Positions 1 through 11,598 of a stretch of 64,000 bases of DNA are shown one piece after another (the stretch's first letter is position 1; each line of letters starts with the position of its first letter). The stretch is from positions 560,204 through 624,203 of the forward strand of contig MNCI01025456.1 in assembly GCA_015680685.1 (NCBI GenBank), read 5' to 3'. This DNA is from Gnetum montanum. Taxonomy: Eukaryota; Streptophyta; Gnetopsida; Gnetales; Gnetaceae. Below the pieces are notes generated by a model that had not been told where the DNA came from, made no database searches, and was given only the letters and a program-made list of their open reading frames with translations. The position numbers were made by a program, and so were the translations under genes.

Positions 1-1540
1 CGAGAGAAACAAGGCATGAAAGAAGGGAAAGTAGGAAACCACGTAGGCATCATAGACGTCATGAGAGAGATGATCATGATGAACCCCTACTTGCTACCTG
101 AAGTATGTTAGATATTATGGAGGCTGTGAGGATACCTACAAGGCATCAAAAAGATAACCGGATCAAGAGACTTGACATGAACAATATCCCCTGCTTTGAG
201 GGGGGATACAACGCTAATCTGCAAAACCACTTACAGGCATTCCAAGATGCCTGTCCCTTGCAGAATATAAAAAATGAGTGGTAGAAGTTAAATTTATTTC
301 CTAGGACACTCATAAAAGAAGCAAAGAGTTGGTACCGGTCTTTGGAGCTGAAAACCATTAGGAGGTGGAGTTCAATGCTAGAATTGTTTAACGATAAATA
401 CCAAATGTACTCCAAAGTGTCCAACTTGCGTAAGCAGATCCAAGGATGGAAGTAGGGTAATCACGAACCCTTGGATGCTGCCATGGGCTGATCCCCCCCA
501 TTGCTACATCGTTGCCTAGGCCATGGTTATGCACAACGGGATCAACTCCACCACCTCGTAGATGGGCTAAGATATGAAACTAGAAGAATCCTTGGGACAT
601 ATGCCCAAGGGAGATTATATGAACTTAGGTCCCATGAAGTTCATAGATTGTTGGAGCAAGTAGCTAAAGAAGAAGGGGAGCTATGGAAAAGAGGAAGCGT
701 GGAAGAGTACAACTATAATCCTTCCCTTCGAAAGAGGGGAGGAAGATTCTGTGAGGAAGAGGATGAGTCACCACCCGAAGAGTTGGTGAATAGAAAAACC
801 TTGCTACTTCAGAAATTAACAATGGAAATGTTGGCTAAGGTAGATGAAATATGGAGCTCCTTAGATAGTAAAATTGAAATTGTCCTAAAACTTGTATAGG
901 AGTCTAAGGAGGAATGAAGTAGTGACCATGATAAGATAAGTGGAGAAATTTAGACCATGCACGTAACAAGGGTAAGGGAGAAATGACTATCGCCGATGAG
1001 GTTATGGATTCTGACACGGACAATGATGATGGATGTGAGATCTGCCAATATGACTATCCTAAGGAATGTTGCCCAATAATCTCACATTTTCAAGAGTCCA
1101 GGGTGTATGCACTCAACCCAAGACTTAACAAACGGCAAGCACCCCAAAGGTTACCTTATCCCCAAGGTAACCTGAGGTAGTTCCACCAACTGTTAACATA
1201 TTATCTAAGTGGAACTCCACCACAACCTATCGGGAAACACCAGCAGTGGCAACACCCACAATCATGGGGGATGCCACCACTTAAACAACAATACCCCTAC
1301 CAACAACCAAACCTATATGGCTATTACATGCAGCAGCCAATTTCTCCCAGTGACTCTATGGGTCACATAACTCCACAATGTCACTACCAAGTTTGGGAGT
1401 ATTTTAGGATTCCTTCTCCTCTGGGAGACGCACCACATACATACCATCCTCCGAATCCATCCACATCTTTTACGTTGATAGTTCCACTACCACCCGCTCC
1501 AACGATGCAAGGAGAACTCCCCACTCAATCGTAGCAACGT
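1..1540 (+). pseudogene. gag of element A (decayed)
   Basis: Structural capsid/nucleocapsid polyprotein of a plant Ty3/gypsy element. The capsid-like part reads in pieces: LFPRTLIKEAKSWYRSLE (about 295-350), LELFNDKYQMYSKVSNLRKQ (about 378-440), then an open stretch 501-899 with an acidic/basic C-terminal part. A cysteine cluster CEICQYDYPKECCPIISH (about 1036-1090) sits where a zinc knuckle is expected, but its spacing (C-x2-C-x7-CC-x4-H) is not the usual CCHC. A Pro/Gln/Tyr-rich tail follows to about 1534. In-frame stops occur near 284, 454 and 489. The same protein is found in elements B and E. Confidence 0.75.
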
Positions 1541-1765
1541 AATGCTACGAGAATTGTAAACCTTCAACCTACTGCTGGTTCTGACAACCGCATGAAGAGA
1601 AGACCTTTCTTCAAAACCAGAAACCCAAACAAGCTCTCACAACCACAAGCAATTGAGTCCGTGTATGCTCCTCCAACAAATAAGACTTCGGAGCTCCCTT
1701 CAAACAAACAATAGGGCTCAATGCATATGGTTATGTTAACATGTACCGTTACTAACTAGATAAAG

Positions 1766-2500
1766 GTGGGCCACCTTCCCAGGAAACTCTCTGATCCTGG
1801 GAGTCCCTTAATTTATCTCCAAGTCACTAGGAATAAACCTCATAAGGCTCTTCTTAACTCAGGTTCTGGAGTCAACTTAATCTCACGAGAAATGTATAAA
1901 GCCAAGAACCTACCTCCACTCAAGAAGAGCAATATTCAACTAGAGCTGGCTTACCAGTCCATCACTATTCCCTTGGGATTGGTGGAGGACATCATTACCA
2001 CTATGTGCGGTTGGTCATACCCAGCTGATTTCCTAGTGATAGAAGTTAACAGCAACAAAGGGGACTTCCCAATTATAATGGGAAGGACATGGCTGAGCAC
2101 AATAGACGCATACCTAGGGATCCACAATCTTTCTTTGGAAATATCTAAGGAAAATATTTATGGAAAGATCGAGAAGAAGAAAGTTCCATGCATCACATAC
2201 AGTGACTCAGAGGGTGATGACATGGAGGAATGCTCAGCATCTCCTACATGCAACTGGTATGCCCAAGAAACTCATATACAAAGGTGCATGTATGTAGCAA
2301 CCACACAACAAGAGAACACCCAGTGGTTGACAGCTGATCAAGAGAGAAGCCCACCAACATGCATGGAACAAACTGGAGGAACAACTCACATTCACAATGA
2401 GAGCATAGATAATTTGGAGTATGAGCATCACCAACTTCCAACCCTTAACTTAAGAACACCAATTGGGAGGAGTTGGACACATCTAAGAAATTCAAATAGG
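1766..2500 (+). pseudogene. retroviral-type aspartic protease of element A
   Basis: Pol N-terminal protease that would cut the polyprotein. The open frame 1766-2563 shows PLIYLQVTRNKPHKALL, then the active-site loop as NSGSGVNLIS. The family has D-S/T-G here, so the catalytic Asp is replaced by Asn. The flap-side block FPIIMGRTWLSTIDA follows, the usual plant gypsy protease C-terminal motif. The last about 20 codons before the stop (FQFSHGGDGH) match the far end of element E pol/3' region instead of reverse transcriptase. This frame is therefore a fusion across an internal deletion, and the product would be inactive. Confidence 0.8.
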
Positions 2501-2569
2501 CACTTGTTATTTTGGATCTCTCCCTTTCAATTCAGTCATGGGGGAGATGGCCATCTATGCTAACCATTT

Positions 2570-4442
2570 AAGGCCCTTAGTTCTTTTAAGTTTTTGTTTT
2601 ACACATTTTTGTTTTACAAATTTCTTTAACTTTTCTTATTTTTTTTTTTTACAACATCATTTATACTTTTTCATTTCTTCGTGTGCATGTGTGTGTGTGT
2701 GTTATTCATTTTATTAAGTTTGTCATTTAATAAGTGTTATTAATGATGGTATAAACTATTTCTATTGATTACTAATGTTTGGCTTTTACCTTTAAGATTA
2801 TGATGTTAATACTAAGGTATGGTTCTTTTGATATGACAGGCAATGAGTTCACTTCATCCATACATCCATAAATTTCTATGATCTCTCTTGGCTTGGAAAT
2901 GTACAGTCCCTTTCTAATAAGAACTATAACGAATCGGTGACTGGGCATTTCTCAAACTAAGGAAGGGCTCAAGGATTGAAATTGGTGTGACTTCAAGGGA
3001 ACTTGATGCATTTATGTTGGTCATTCTCTTGGGTGCTTGGATGTTTTCTCCTTGATTTTTCCTTCCCATTCCGACATTGCTCCATTATCGGGAAGTTGAG
3101 TTAATAAAAATAATAAAGTCTTTGCATGGTGTGGTTCTCAAGTATAAACACAAAAAAAAAGTGAGGATTCAAAGCACACCCTTAGACAAAAATAATCCCT
3201 TGGGCTATAAGCATTGGTTATGGAACTCAAAATAAAAAATGTTCCCTCTAACTAAGGCCCTTCCTAGCTTCCTATCTCATCTTTCGCTTCGTCGGAATGT
3301 TGGTGACTCTTTGGTGGGACATTCTTGTTACTTCAAGAGGATGGGTTGGCCGAATGCATTAATGCAAAGTCATTAGATGTGGTTTGTTGAGGCCAAACTT
3401 GGAATGGGATCTACTAAGTCACATTAACCATGAAATACACAAGGGGCTGTACACCACCTTGTTCTTGGGATTCCATTCCACTCTCTTCTCTCCATCCTTC
3501 TCTCCATTGTTCACCTCATTACCGGTTGTATCAGTAGTCCATATTTTGGGTGATGCATCGTTTTCTTTTTGGTAAATTTTTGTGGTTAAGACTTTAACTC
3601 TTATTTCCAAATGACATTCCTAGAGCCTACGGACTCTTCGAATGTGGGTCTGTCAGGGCATTAAGGGCATGATCCTACTTTGGGGAGGACCCACTGGCAT
3701 TCCTATTTGGTATACCAATTAAATTCTTTCCCTTAACATTTTTGCATTCTACTCTATTTTGTTCATTTCCATCTTCACATCTATTTTATCGACGTTATAG
3801 TTGTCTCTTTTTCTCCATCTTTTTTGTTCTTTTTCTTTCTCCATTCTATCGCTACCAAAGGTTCGCTCTTAGGCATGGGGGTCCTAACCCAATTTTTTCA
3901 ATTTTCTCCTAATCCCTACACCTTCGGTAGTCACCACTATTATATCTCCAGACCCGTATCAGCCATACCACAACTCAACCAATGGACCTTTCACCAAAGT
4001 AAGGTATCAACTGCATTGTGATTCATTTACTCTTGCTAATATAAAGACTGTGTTGTGTGTGCAGATGGTAATCATGCAACAATGAATTGGATCTGGAGGG
4101 AACACTTGGAATGGATCGGTGCTTAAGCAGCTATGCAAGGAATAAGATGGATGGCGCGCTTACGGATAGACAATGAAAGGCACAATCTTGGCATTGGCAA
4201 TAGCAGACTTCTTCTCTCTTCTCTCTTCTCTCTTCTCTCTTCTCTCTCAACTGCCAAATAAGGCTTGATGTCAAATGTATAAGTTGTTCACTCTTGTTGT
4301 TGTTATGAACACCAGTTTTATCATGTTCTGTAATGATGATTCATTCACATGTCATCCCATTCACCATTAGTTCCATTCAAGTCAATAATCCCATACCTTC
4401 CCAATATTTTGTAAGGAACTTGAGGACAAGTTTTTATTCAAT
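2570..4442 (+). other. 3' noncoding region of element A
   Basis: No protein-coding signal. It has T-rich stretches with repeated TTTTGTTTTACA, a GT microsatellite (about 2689-2702) and a TCTCTTC array (4211-4250). Several blocks recur in elements D (reverse complement), E and F: a GCATGGTGTGGTTCTCA block near 3125, an AACTAAGGCCCTTCCTAGCTTCC block near 3250, and GGGGAGGACCCACTGGCATTCC near 3680. Their preservation in all copies suggests a cis-acting role, not random spacer. Confidence 0.6.
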
Positions 4443-4452
4443 CATGGGGGTA

Positions 4453-4921
4453 TGATGGGATGTGATATCGCGTACGCGATATCAGAGCGCACCGCCAAAT
4501 CTATAAATAAGAGGTGGCTCTCCCTTGTTTCTCCATCTAGATCTAGACCCTTAGTGAAAATCTGGCAGTTTTACCTCTCCAGAGATAGAATAATTTCCAT
4601 GTGCCCACAGTAGGAGTCCCAAAGTGAACGAATCTTTATTCAAGCAAATATTGTACCTGAACACAAGTTTGTGTACGGAAATAAAGACAAACTTTTGGAT
4701 AAACCTTGCAGTGCATGGACTAAGCTAAATAGGACTTTAATTATTGTTATTTATTGTTCATCGTTTAAATTCTTTATTAGTTAATTAAATCTCTCTCAAC
4801 CCTTCTCTCCTAGTTAAGTGCATTCAGTACGACCACTTTGAGCACGTGCGTTATGCTTGGTAATCCCAGTAACAAATAGCGTTTGGTAATCCCAGAAGGT
4901 TGCATTGGTTCAGGGTGTGAN
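4453..4921 (+). repeat. 3' LTR of element A, truncated
   Basis: Starts with TGATGGGATG directly after the polypurine tract and carries a TATA box at 4502-4508. Two TTGGTAATCCCAG copies (4857-4869, 4883-4895) match the same motif in the other LTRs of this family. A full LTR here is about 850 bp. This one stops after about 469 bp at an ambiguous base, with the last about 390 bp and the CTCATCA end missing. Confidence 0.8.
4464..4508 (+). promoter_or_regulatory. U3 palindrome and TATA box of LTR A
   Basis: GATATCGCGTACGCGATATC (4464-4483) is a perfect 20-bp palindrome, followed 18 bp later by TATAAAT (4502-4508). This is the expected promoter position of the LTR. The palindrome could bind a dimeric transcription factor. 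That role is inferred; position and symmetry are read directly. Confidence 0.55.
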
Positions 4922-5156
4922 ATACTTTTTTATAAACTTTACTTTATTTTTGTGTGTGTGTGTGTGTGAGAGACTTTCCACTATTTTTGTAATAAAAGTG
5001 CTTTATTGCTGTAAGACATAGTGCCACTATTATTGTTTGCTAATGATGGTTTGTACTTAATGTTGTGATTGTCATGTCTAGTTTCTATTTTTGAATTTTG
5101 ACATCTAACTATGACATGGTTTATTTTTTATGGAATAGGCAGCGAGTCCACATCAT
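4922..5156 (+). other. fragment of gypsy 3' noncoding region
   Basis: Resembles element E about 46980-47130 and element A about 2700-2860: a GT run, 'tttttggctttg'-like stretch, then a GGCAGCGAGTCCACATCA block. It is not continuous with LTR A across the N at 4921. It appears to be the interior of another copy, broken at 5157 by the minus-strand LTR of element B. Confidence 0.5.
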
Positions 5157-5412
5157 TGATGAGTGGTGAGGTACCCCTACACTTAACCATACGAATGCGA
5201 GTGTTACATGTGCGATCTAGTCGAACTCCGTAGACTAAGTGCCTACACGTCTTATGGAACACTTAAGGTTAATCGTTTGTTGTCTTCCCAGCCTTACTTG
5301 TATTTGTCACAGTTGTATGGTTAAGTAAGTCTGAGGTATGTGATTTTTATGTCTTTTATGTTTTATCGCCTATGCTAATGAGGGAAAGGGTGAAGAGACT
5401 AAGTAACTAACT
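5157..5412 (-). repeat. 3' LTR fragment of element B
   Basis: Begins TGATGAGTGGTGAGGTACCCC, the reverse complement of the family's conserved LTR end. It continues through the block that reads as TATGGTTAAG...GAGGTATGTGATTTTTATG. It ends at an ambiguous base (5413) after about 256 of the expected about 850 bp. Confidence 0.8.
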
Positions 5413-5454
5413 NATGTGGTTTTCTATCTGCTAATGTATTTGTTGCACTGGCTT

Positions 5455-8210
5455 GCTTGGGCTCATGAAAAAGCCTAACTTGTTGGATGTTGACCAACTA
5501 CTTTTTATTTGGGCTCTCAAGTTTGTAGATTAACATGGCCCCAAAGGAAAAGGTTTGATTAATTATATAAGGTCCCTCACACAATGTTTGGAACTTTGTC
5601 TTCTGGGATACGTGTGTGGGATTCCAATAGAGAACCTTATCTCCCAATTGAAGTTTTACTTTTCATATTCTAAGGTCATGACGTTGCTTGTTGAATGCCT
5701 TGTGCACTTTATTCAAAGATAAGGCCACTAATCAATTTTCATATAGCACGTTTAGGTTGATTAATCTTTATCTTTGTGCTAAGCTTAGTTCAAGGTCTAG
5801 ATCATAAGCTATTGAGAGTGTATGAAGCTTGGATTAAATCAAGAGTGTTGGAAGTTTTTCATAAACTAGCTCATAGGGAGAGTAGCCAATTGGAAGTTTC
5901 TATGTTGAGCGGTAGGCCCAAAGGGCATTGTTGAGTTTTGTGCTCTAGTATTTCCTATATTGGCTTATGGTTCTTGTTAGAATATTTGTAATCTTCCTAT
6001 TAGTTACCTCTACTTAACCATTGGCTTGGGGATGACAAGGTGTTGTTAATTTATGTTCAACCCCCAAGTGTTGCATAAGTTTTCAAAAGGTGGCACCTAT
6101 AAAGTGAGTTCCATTGTCAAAAATTAGTGCACATGGCATCCCAAACCTATTTACAACATTTTGTTATACAAATCTCATAGTAGTAGATGATGTACAATTA
6201 GTAACAGCTGCTACTTCTACCCATTTGGTGCAATAGTCAACTACTATGATGACATATGTCTTTCCATTAGACATGGGTGTGATGGGACCCATGAGGTCTA
6301 TGCCACATATGTCAAAAGGCTCTAATGTTTGAATCCACTATTGAGGACCCTCCTTTTGAGTAGTCATCCCACCATCTCTTTAGCAACATTCACAAGATTA
6401 GAAAAATTGGTGGGCATCCCTAAAGATTATAGGCCAATAGTATCCTACCATTAGGATTTTTATGGTCGTGCGTCTCTTTACATAGTGGGCTCCGCAAGGG
6501 CCTTCATGAGCATCCTAGAGAATGTGTAGTTGATCCACATCAGGGACACACCAATGAACCAAGCCATTAGTGTACACCTTGTAGAGGTGTCCATTGATTT
6601 CCATGAAGTACTTTGCTCGATGACGAAACTGTTGTTTTTTCCTAAAGTCCAAACCTTGTGGCATCTCCTGAGTGAGAAGGTAAGTGAGATTGCCATCATA
6701 CCATTTTGTTTCTATGGGCACTTGGTCATTTGGTACTCTTGTAAAGAGGAGCTCATCTAGAAATTGATCACAGAGTGGGCTCTCCTCCTCTTTGTTATCC
6801 CATCTTAATCGAGAGAGGTGGTCAAATTCTCAATCCCTTTCCGATCTACCATTGTGAGATCGAATTCCTACAAAATCACAAGCCACCATATGATATGGGG
6901 GCTTACTGTTGGCTTATTCATCAAGAAGTAAATGGCACAGTGATTTGTATGCACAAATACTTTGTATCTGAGCACCTAAACTTTTCAAGAGCATACACCA
7001 CTGCCATCAATCCTTTCTCAGTTGTGGTGTAATTCAATTGTGCATCCACAATGCTTTGGCTCACACAGTGGATGTAATATGAATATTTCTTATCATCCAA
7101 CTATGTAAGCATAACATCCAAAGCATAGTTAGATGAATCTATCATTATGTGAAATAGTCTGAACTAGTCTAGTACATGTAGAATTGGAGTTTCTACGAGC
7201 TTTTTCTTCAACTGTTGAAATGCATGTTCACACTCCTTAGTCTAGATGAATGGAACATCTTTGTTCGTAAGCATAACCAATGAATCTAAAATCTTAGAGA
7301 AATTCTCTATGAATCACCAATAGTAGCCAGTGTGTCCAAAAAATGATCAAACATCTTTAACTATCTCTGGCTGATGTGTGATTTCTTGGATGACCCTTAT
7401 TTTTTCTAGGTCTACATCAATCCCTTCCTGACAAATTCTATGCCCTAGTACTATGCCTTCTTGGACCATTAAATGGCTTTTTTCCAATTAAGCCTAAGGT
7501 TTATTTCAACACATCTTTTCAGTACCATCTCAAGGTGATCCAGGGCTTGCTCAAATGTAACCCCATAGGTAGAGAAGCCATCCATAAAGACTTCTACCCC
7601 ACTACCAATCTGCTGTTGGAAAATACTAAGGACCAGACATTAAAATATTGTAGGGGCATTACACAAATCAAATGCCATCTTACAATATGCAAAAGTCTCC
7701 CAGGGACTCAGGAATGTTGTATTGGCTTGATCTTTTGGTGTAATTTGGATTTGGTTATAGCCATTATAACCATCCAAGAAGCTATAATAGAAATTCCCAA
7801 AGATAGTGTCCAACACTTGGTCAAAAAATGGCAATGGGAAATGATCTTTAAATGTTGTCATATTCAACAACCTAAAGTTAATGCAGATCCACCACTTGCC
7901 ACATTTCTTTGACACAATTACAAGTAGGCTAACCCTCTCATTATCAATGATGGAATAGATGAACCCTGTCTTGAGGAGTTGTTCTATTTCCTTCTTGACA
8001 ATCTACTTCAATTTGGGGTTTAGCTGCCTCTACAACTACCTTCTTGGCTACATGGCTAGGTCAATGTAAATATGATGCTAGCATATCCTTGGATCAATTC
8101 CTATCAGTTTAGGATATGACTAAGTAAAGGTTGTTGGCCACTTGTTGACCATCTTCAACAGTTTATCTTTTTGTTCAGCAGTAAGATTTGCATCCATTAT
8201 AACTGGCTTA
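5455..8210 (-). pseudogene. pol of element B: reverse transcriptase, RNase H, integrase (decayed)
   Basis: Read right to left. Reverse transcriptase (about 8200-7100) includes WWICINFRLLNMTTFKDHF and FLDGYNGYNQIQI (7640-7915). The catalytic F-M-D-D block near 7575 reads F-M-D-G, so the second metal-binding Asp is lost. RNase H remnants lie at about 7090-6775. The linker WYDGNLTYLLTQEMPQG...NGHLYKVYTNGLVHWCVPD is at 6515-6721. The integrase core and C-terminal region (about 6400-5455) are broken by many stops. No chromodomain is seen. Confidence 0.8.
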
Positions 8211-8546
8211 CCATTATTCAAAAATGCATACTCCATGTTGACTAGTAGAGTTTTTTAACTCTAGGGGCTCATGTTTGAAATTTTCAAGGATTTCAAACTC
8301 TCCCCAATGAGTATCATCATCTTTATCATTAGAGAGTTGGTGATGAACTTGCTTAAGTTCATCCATGCCTTTAACATAAGCACATGTTAGGCTCTCAGTA
8401 GGTTCCATGCATAGTGTGCTACTATCTAAGTTAGTTGTTAGCCACTGGGTGTCCTCCTATTTTGTGGCTACTATGTACAGGCACCTTTGGATATCTGTGT
8501 CTTGCGTACATTGATTACATGCTTTAATGTATGTACTTTTGATGGA

Positions 8547-9075
8547 CTAAATTTTCTGCATGCAGTTGCACCCATTATCATTGTACATGATGCATGGGAC
8601 ATGCTTCTCTAGCCTTCCAAATTCATTTTCCTTGGATATTTCCAAGGAATGATCCTTGATGTCCATTCGTGCATCAACTGTGCTTAACCATGCTCTTTCC
8701 ATAATGATGGGGAAGCCACCTTTGTAATTTTTCATCTTGATTACTAGAAAACCAATAGGATAAGATCACCCACAAACTATGGTCACAATGTCCTCCACTA
8801 GTCCTAAGGGTATAGTGATTAACTAATCTACCAAATCCAAATGGATGTTGTTCTTCTTAACAGGTAGTAGGTTCTAGGCCTTGTACATGTCATGGAAGAT
8901 GAGATTGATACTAGAACCAGAGTGAAGAAGAGCCTTGCATGGCTCATGTCTAGTGATCTGTAAGTAAATGAGAGGGCTTCCTAGGTCAGATCTTTTCATG
9001 GGAAGATTACCAACCTTAATCCAATTGGAAACAACATGAGTTAACATCACAATGTAGATTCGAGGTGGCATTTGA
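8547..9075 (-). pseudogene. aspartic protease of element B (decayed)
   Basis: Two open pieces. 8874-9071 reads SPLIYLQITRHEPCKALLHSG, with the catalytic D-S-G changed to H-S-G. 8547-8735 reads KGGFPIIMERAWLSTVDA and SLEISKENEFGRLEKHVPCIMY. It aligns with the proteases of A and E. The middle is broken by stops. Confidence 0.75.
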
Positions 9076-9149
9076 TTTGAAGGGTACTCAAATGTCTTTG
9101 ATGTAGAGGATGAGAGTGTTAAAGATATAGGATGGCCAACTACATTAGG

Positions 9150-11447
9150 TTGTGAGGGTTTTAGAGGACTGTTGGGTTGAAAAAATGGTTAATGCTTAGA
9201 TCGATTGTCCAAACCACTTGGCTAGAAGGCCATTTGTGAATGTATAGCCCTCATAGCATTTCATTGTTACAGCTATGGGAGAATTTTTCCTTGCATGGAT
9301 AGAACATGAGGTAACTAGGTTGAGGGTGAAGAAATGTGTGTAGATGCATGTGGAGGGTGGTATCAATATGGGTGCTCCCCTTGAGTAGATGGTGAATGAG
9401 TTCAATGGTACTCTGAAGGGTAATAGTGAAGTTGGAATGAGGTGTGGCTTGTAGAGCTTCTTGGAAAAATAGGCTATTGAACATAGTACTCGTATGGATC
9501 TGGTTGTCTGTAAGGGTACTACGACCTTGGTGGTGCCATTCCCCATGACTATGATTGCTGCTACTATTGATACTATTCATATGATTGTGGTGGAGCTCCA
9601 CTTGGGTAGTAAGCTTATTATTGTTGGTGGAACTTCCTTAGATTGCCTTAAGGATGAGGCAATCAGCTGGATGCTTTCCTCTATGCTAGTTGAGGATTCA
9701 ACACATACACCCAAGACTCTTGTAAGTATGACACCATAGGGAAACAACCCTTAGGATGTTCATACTAAGAAATGTCACAACCAACATCATCATTAGAGTC
9801 TATCTCCATAACTTCTTCTACTACAACAGCTTTGCCCTTACCACTTTGGTAGGCATGTTCAGCTTCTTTTCACCTCCTACGATTACAATCACTATTTTTC
9901 TCTTTAGATTATTCAGCAATCTTCATAGTAGTTTGAAATTTTTCATCCAAAGAGTCCCATGATTTGTCAACCTTTACTGAAATATCAAAAACAAATTTTT
10001 GGATGGACAAGGTTTTCCTGTTCATCACTTCATCAAGTGGTAACTCCTCCTCATCACAAAATCAAACCTCCCTTTTCCTTATAGAATGGTCTCTATTATA
10101 TTCTTCTACACTTTTCTTTTTTCACAACTCACCTTCTTCTTTGGATACCTATTCTATCAGCCTTTGTATCTAATGAGCTCTTAGTTCAAATAATCTCCCT
10201 TCAATGTAAACCCCAAGAGTTCTTCTAGTTTCTACTATGAGCCCATCTATGATGTGGTGGAGTTGTTTCCTTTGAGAATAACCATGGCTAGGGCATCGAT
10301 GTAAAAGAGAATAGTATCTGCCCATGGTGGCATCCAAGGGTTTATGTATTCCTTATTTCCATCCTTGGATTTTCCTTCTCAAGTTAGACACTACGGAGTA
10401 CATATGATATTTGTCATTAAATAGTTCCAGCATGGTACTCCATCTGCGAATGAATTCCAGCTCCAAGGACTGGTACCAGGCTTATACTTTCTTAATGAGT
10501 GTTTTGGGAAATAGCTTGAGTTTCTACTAATCATTCTTGATGTTTTGTAAGGTGTAGGCATTGTGAAAGGCTTGTAGATGGTTTTGTATATTAGAGTTAT
10601 ATCCCCCCTCAAATCTTGGGATATTTTTCATGTTTAAGTGCTTGATCCGACTATCTTTCACATGCCTAGTTGGGATCTTGACTGCCTCTACAATGTTAAG
10701 CATACTTCAAGTTTCCAACAAAGGCTCATCATCATCAGTATTTTGTTGTCACCGATGAGGTCCTCTATTACCCCTTTGATTATTGTGGGCATGGTGATTA
10801 GTATGATTACCTCAATGCTCACCTCCATCATAGTTATTCCTTTTATATCATCTTTCAGAATCAGAAGAAGAAGAAGAAGAAGATGCAGATGAAGAGGGAA
10901 AAGAGGGAGAAAGACTGCCACCACCATGGTGTCTGCCAATTCCCCTTGGGTTATGAATGGTAGAGAACTTGAATTATGGATTGTAGATTATAGATTTAGG
11001 GTCACACCCTCATCACCAATAACAAAGGATAGAGAATCTTCATGCTGAGAGCCCTCAAAGGGAGTTCCTCATTATCATCTTGGTTTAGTAAGAACAAGGG
11101 ATTTGTGAGCCATTTTCCCTTTGAATCCTCATGATGCCTCTCTTGATGTCAATTTTGTTGGCACTATGTTTCAGTGGGATGGTAGTCCCTAGTGTTATAA
11201 CCATTCATAATGTATTCCTCTTGAAGATCCAAGATGCCTAACTTCTTCAAAGTTTGAAGTAGCACCTCGGGCATAGATCAATCGAGAGGTAACACAAAGT
11301 TTCCTTCCATGTCACACCATCGTAGTTACTCATCCTAATGTAGGATGAAGGTGAAATCAAGTACAAACTGATCTGGATGAGTATATATCACTTTACACTC
11401 TTGTGGGATCAGTGGTTCCGTATCATTTCGTATGTGAGAAGAAGACA
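9150..11447 (-). pseudogene. gag of element B (decayed)
   Basis: A likely start ATG on the minus strand at 11447 begins MSSSH, as in element E (40578). It follows the primer site by about 130 bp. The N-terminal part keeps TFILH and NFVLPLD-like pieces shared with E. A basic/acidic Arg/Ser-rich hinge is encoded around 10860-10930 (AGA repeat on the plus strand). The Pro/Tyr/Gln-rich tail lies near 9251-9601. Many stops; non-functional. Confidence 0.65.
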
Positions 11448-11580
11448 TTTTGCAAACAAATAAAGTATCAATGTGCTTTTGTAGTTATATTATTTGGGAA
11501 TGATATCGACCTTAGGTTCATCCAACAATATTAATGATATCCACTAAACTTAGATAGCACACATTTCAATAAACAAAGTC

Positions 11581-11598
11581 CTTGACAATGGCTCCAAT
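11581..11598 (-). other. primer binding site of element B
   Basis: The minus strand reads TTGGAGCCATTGTCAAGG directly after the LTR end. It matches the TTAGTGCCATTGTTGGGG site of element E and resembles the TGGYGCCGTTGCCGGGGA primer site common in plant Ty3/gypsy elements. Confidence 0.7.

Larger units (their letters stand above)
1..4921 (+). mobile_element. Ty3/gypsy element A, internally deleted, 5' part outside window
   Basis: Plus-strand LTR retrotransposon entering from the left edge. In order: gag, aspartic protease, a jump to the pol end, a 3' untranslated region, a polypurine tract (ATCATGGGGGTA) and the start of a 3' LTR. Alignment by eye to complete element E shows that reverse transcriptase, RNase H and integrase (about 2.8 kb) are missing near 2500. 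Frameshifts and stops make it defective. The 3' LTR breaks at the N at 4921, so no target duplication can be seen. Confidence 0.85.
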
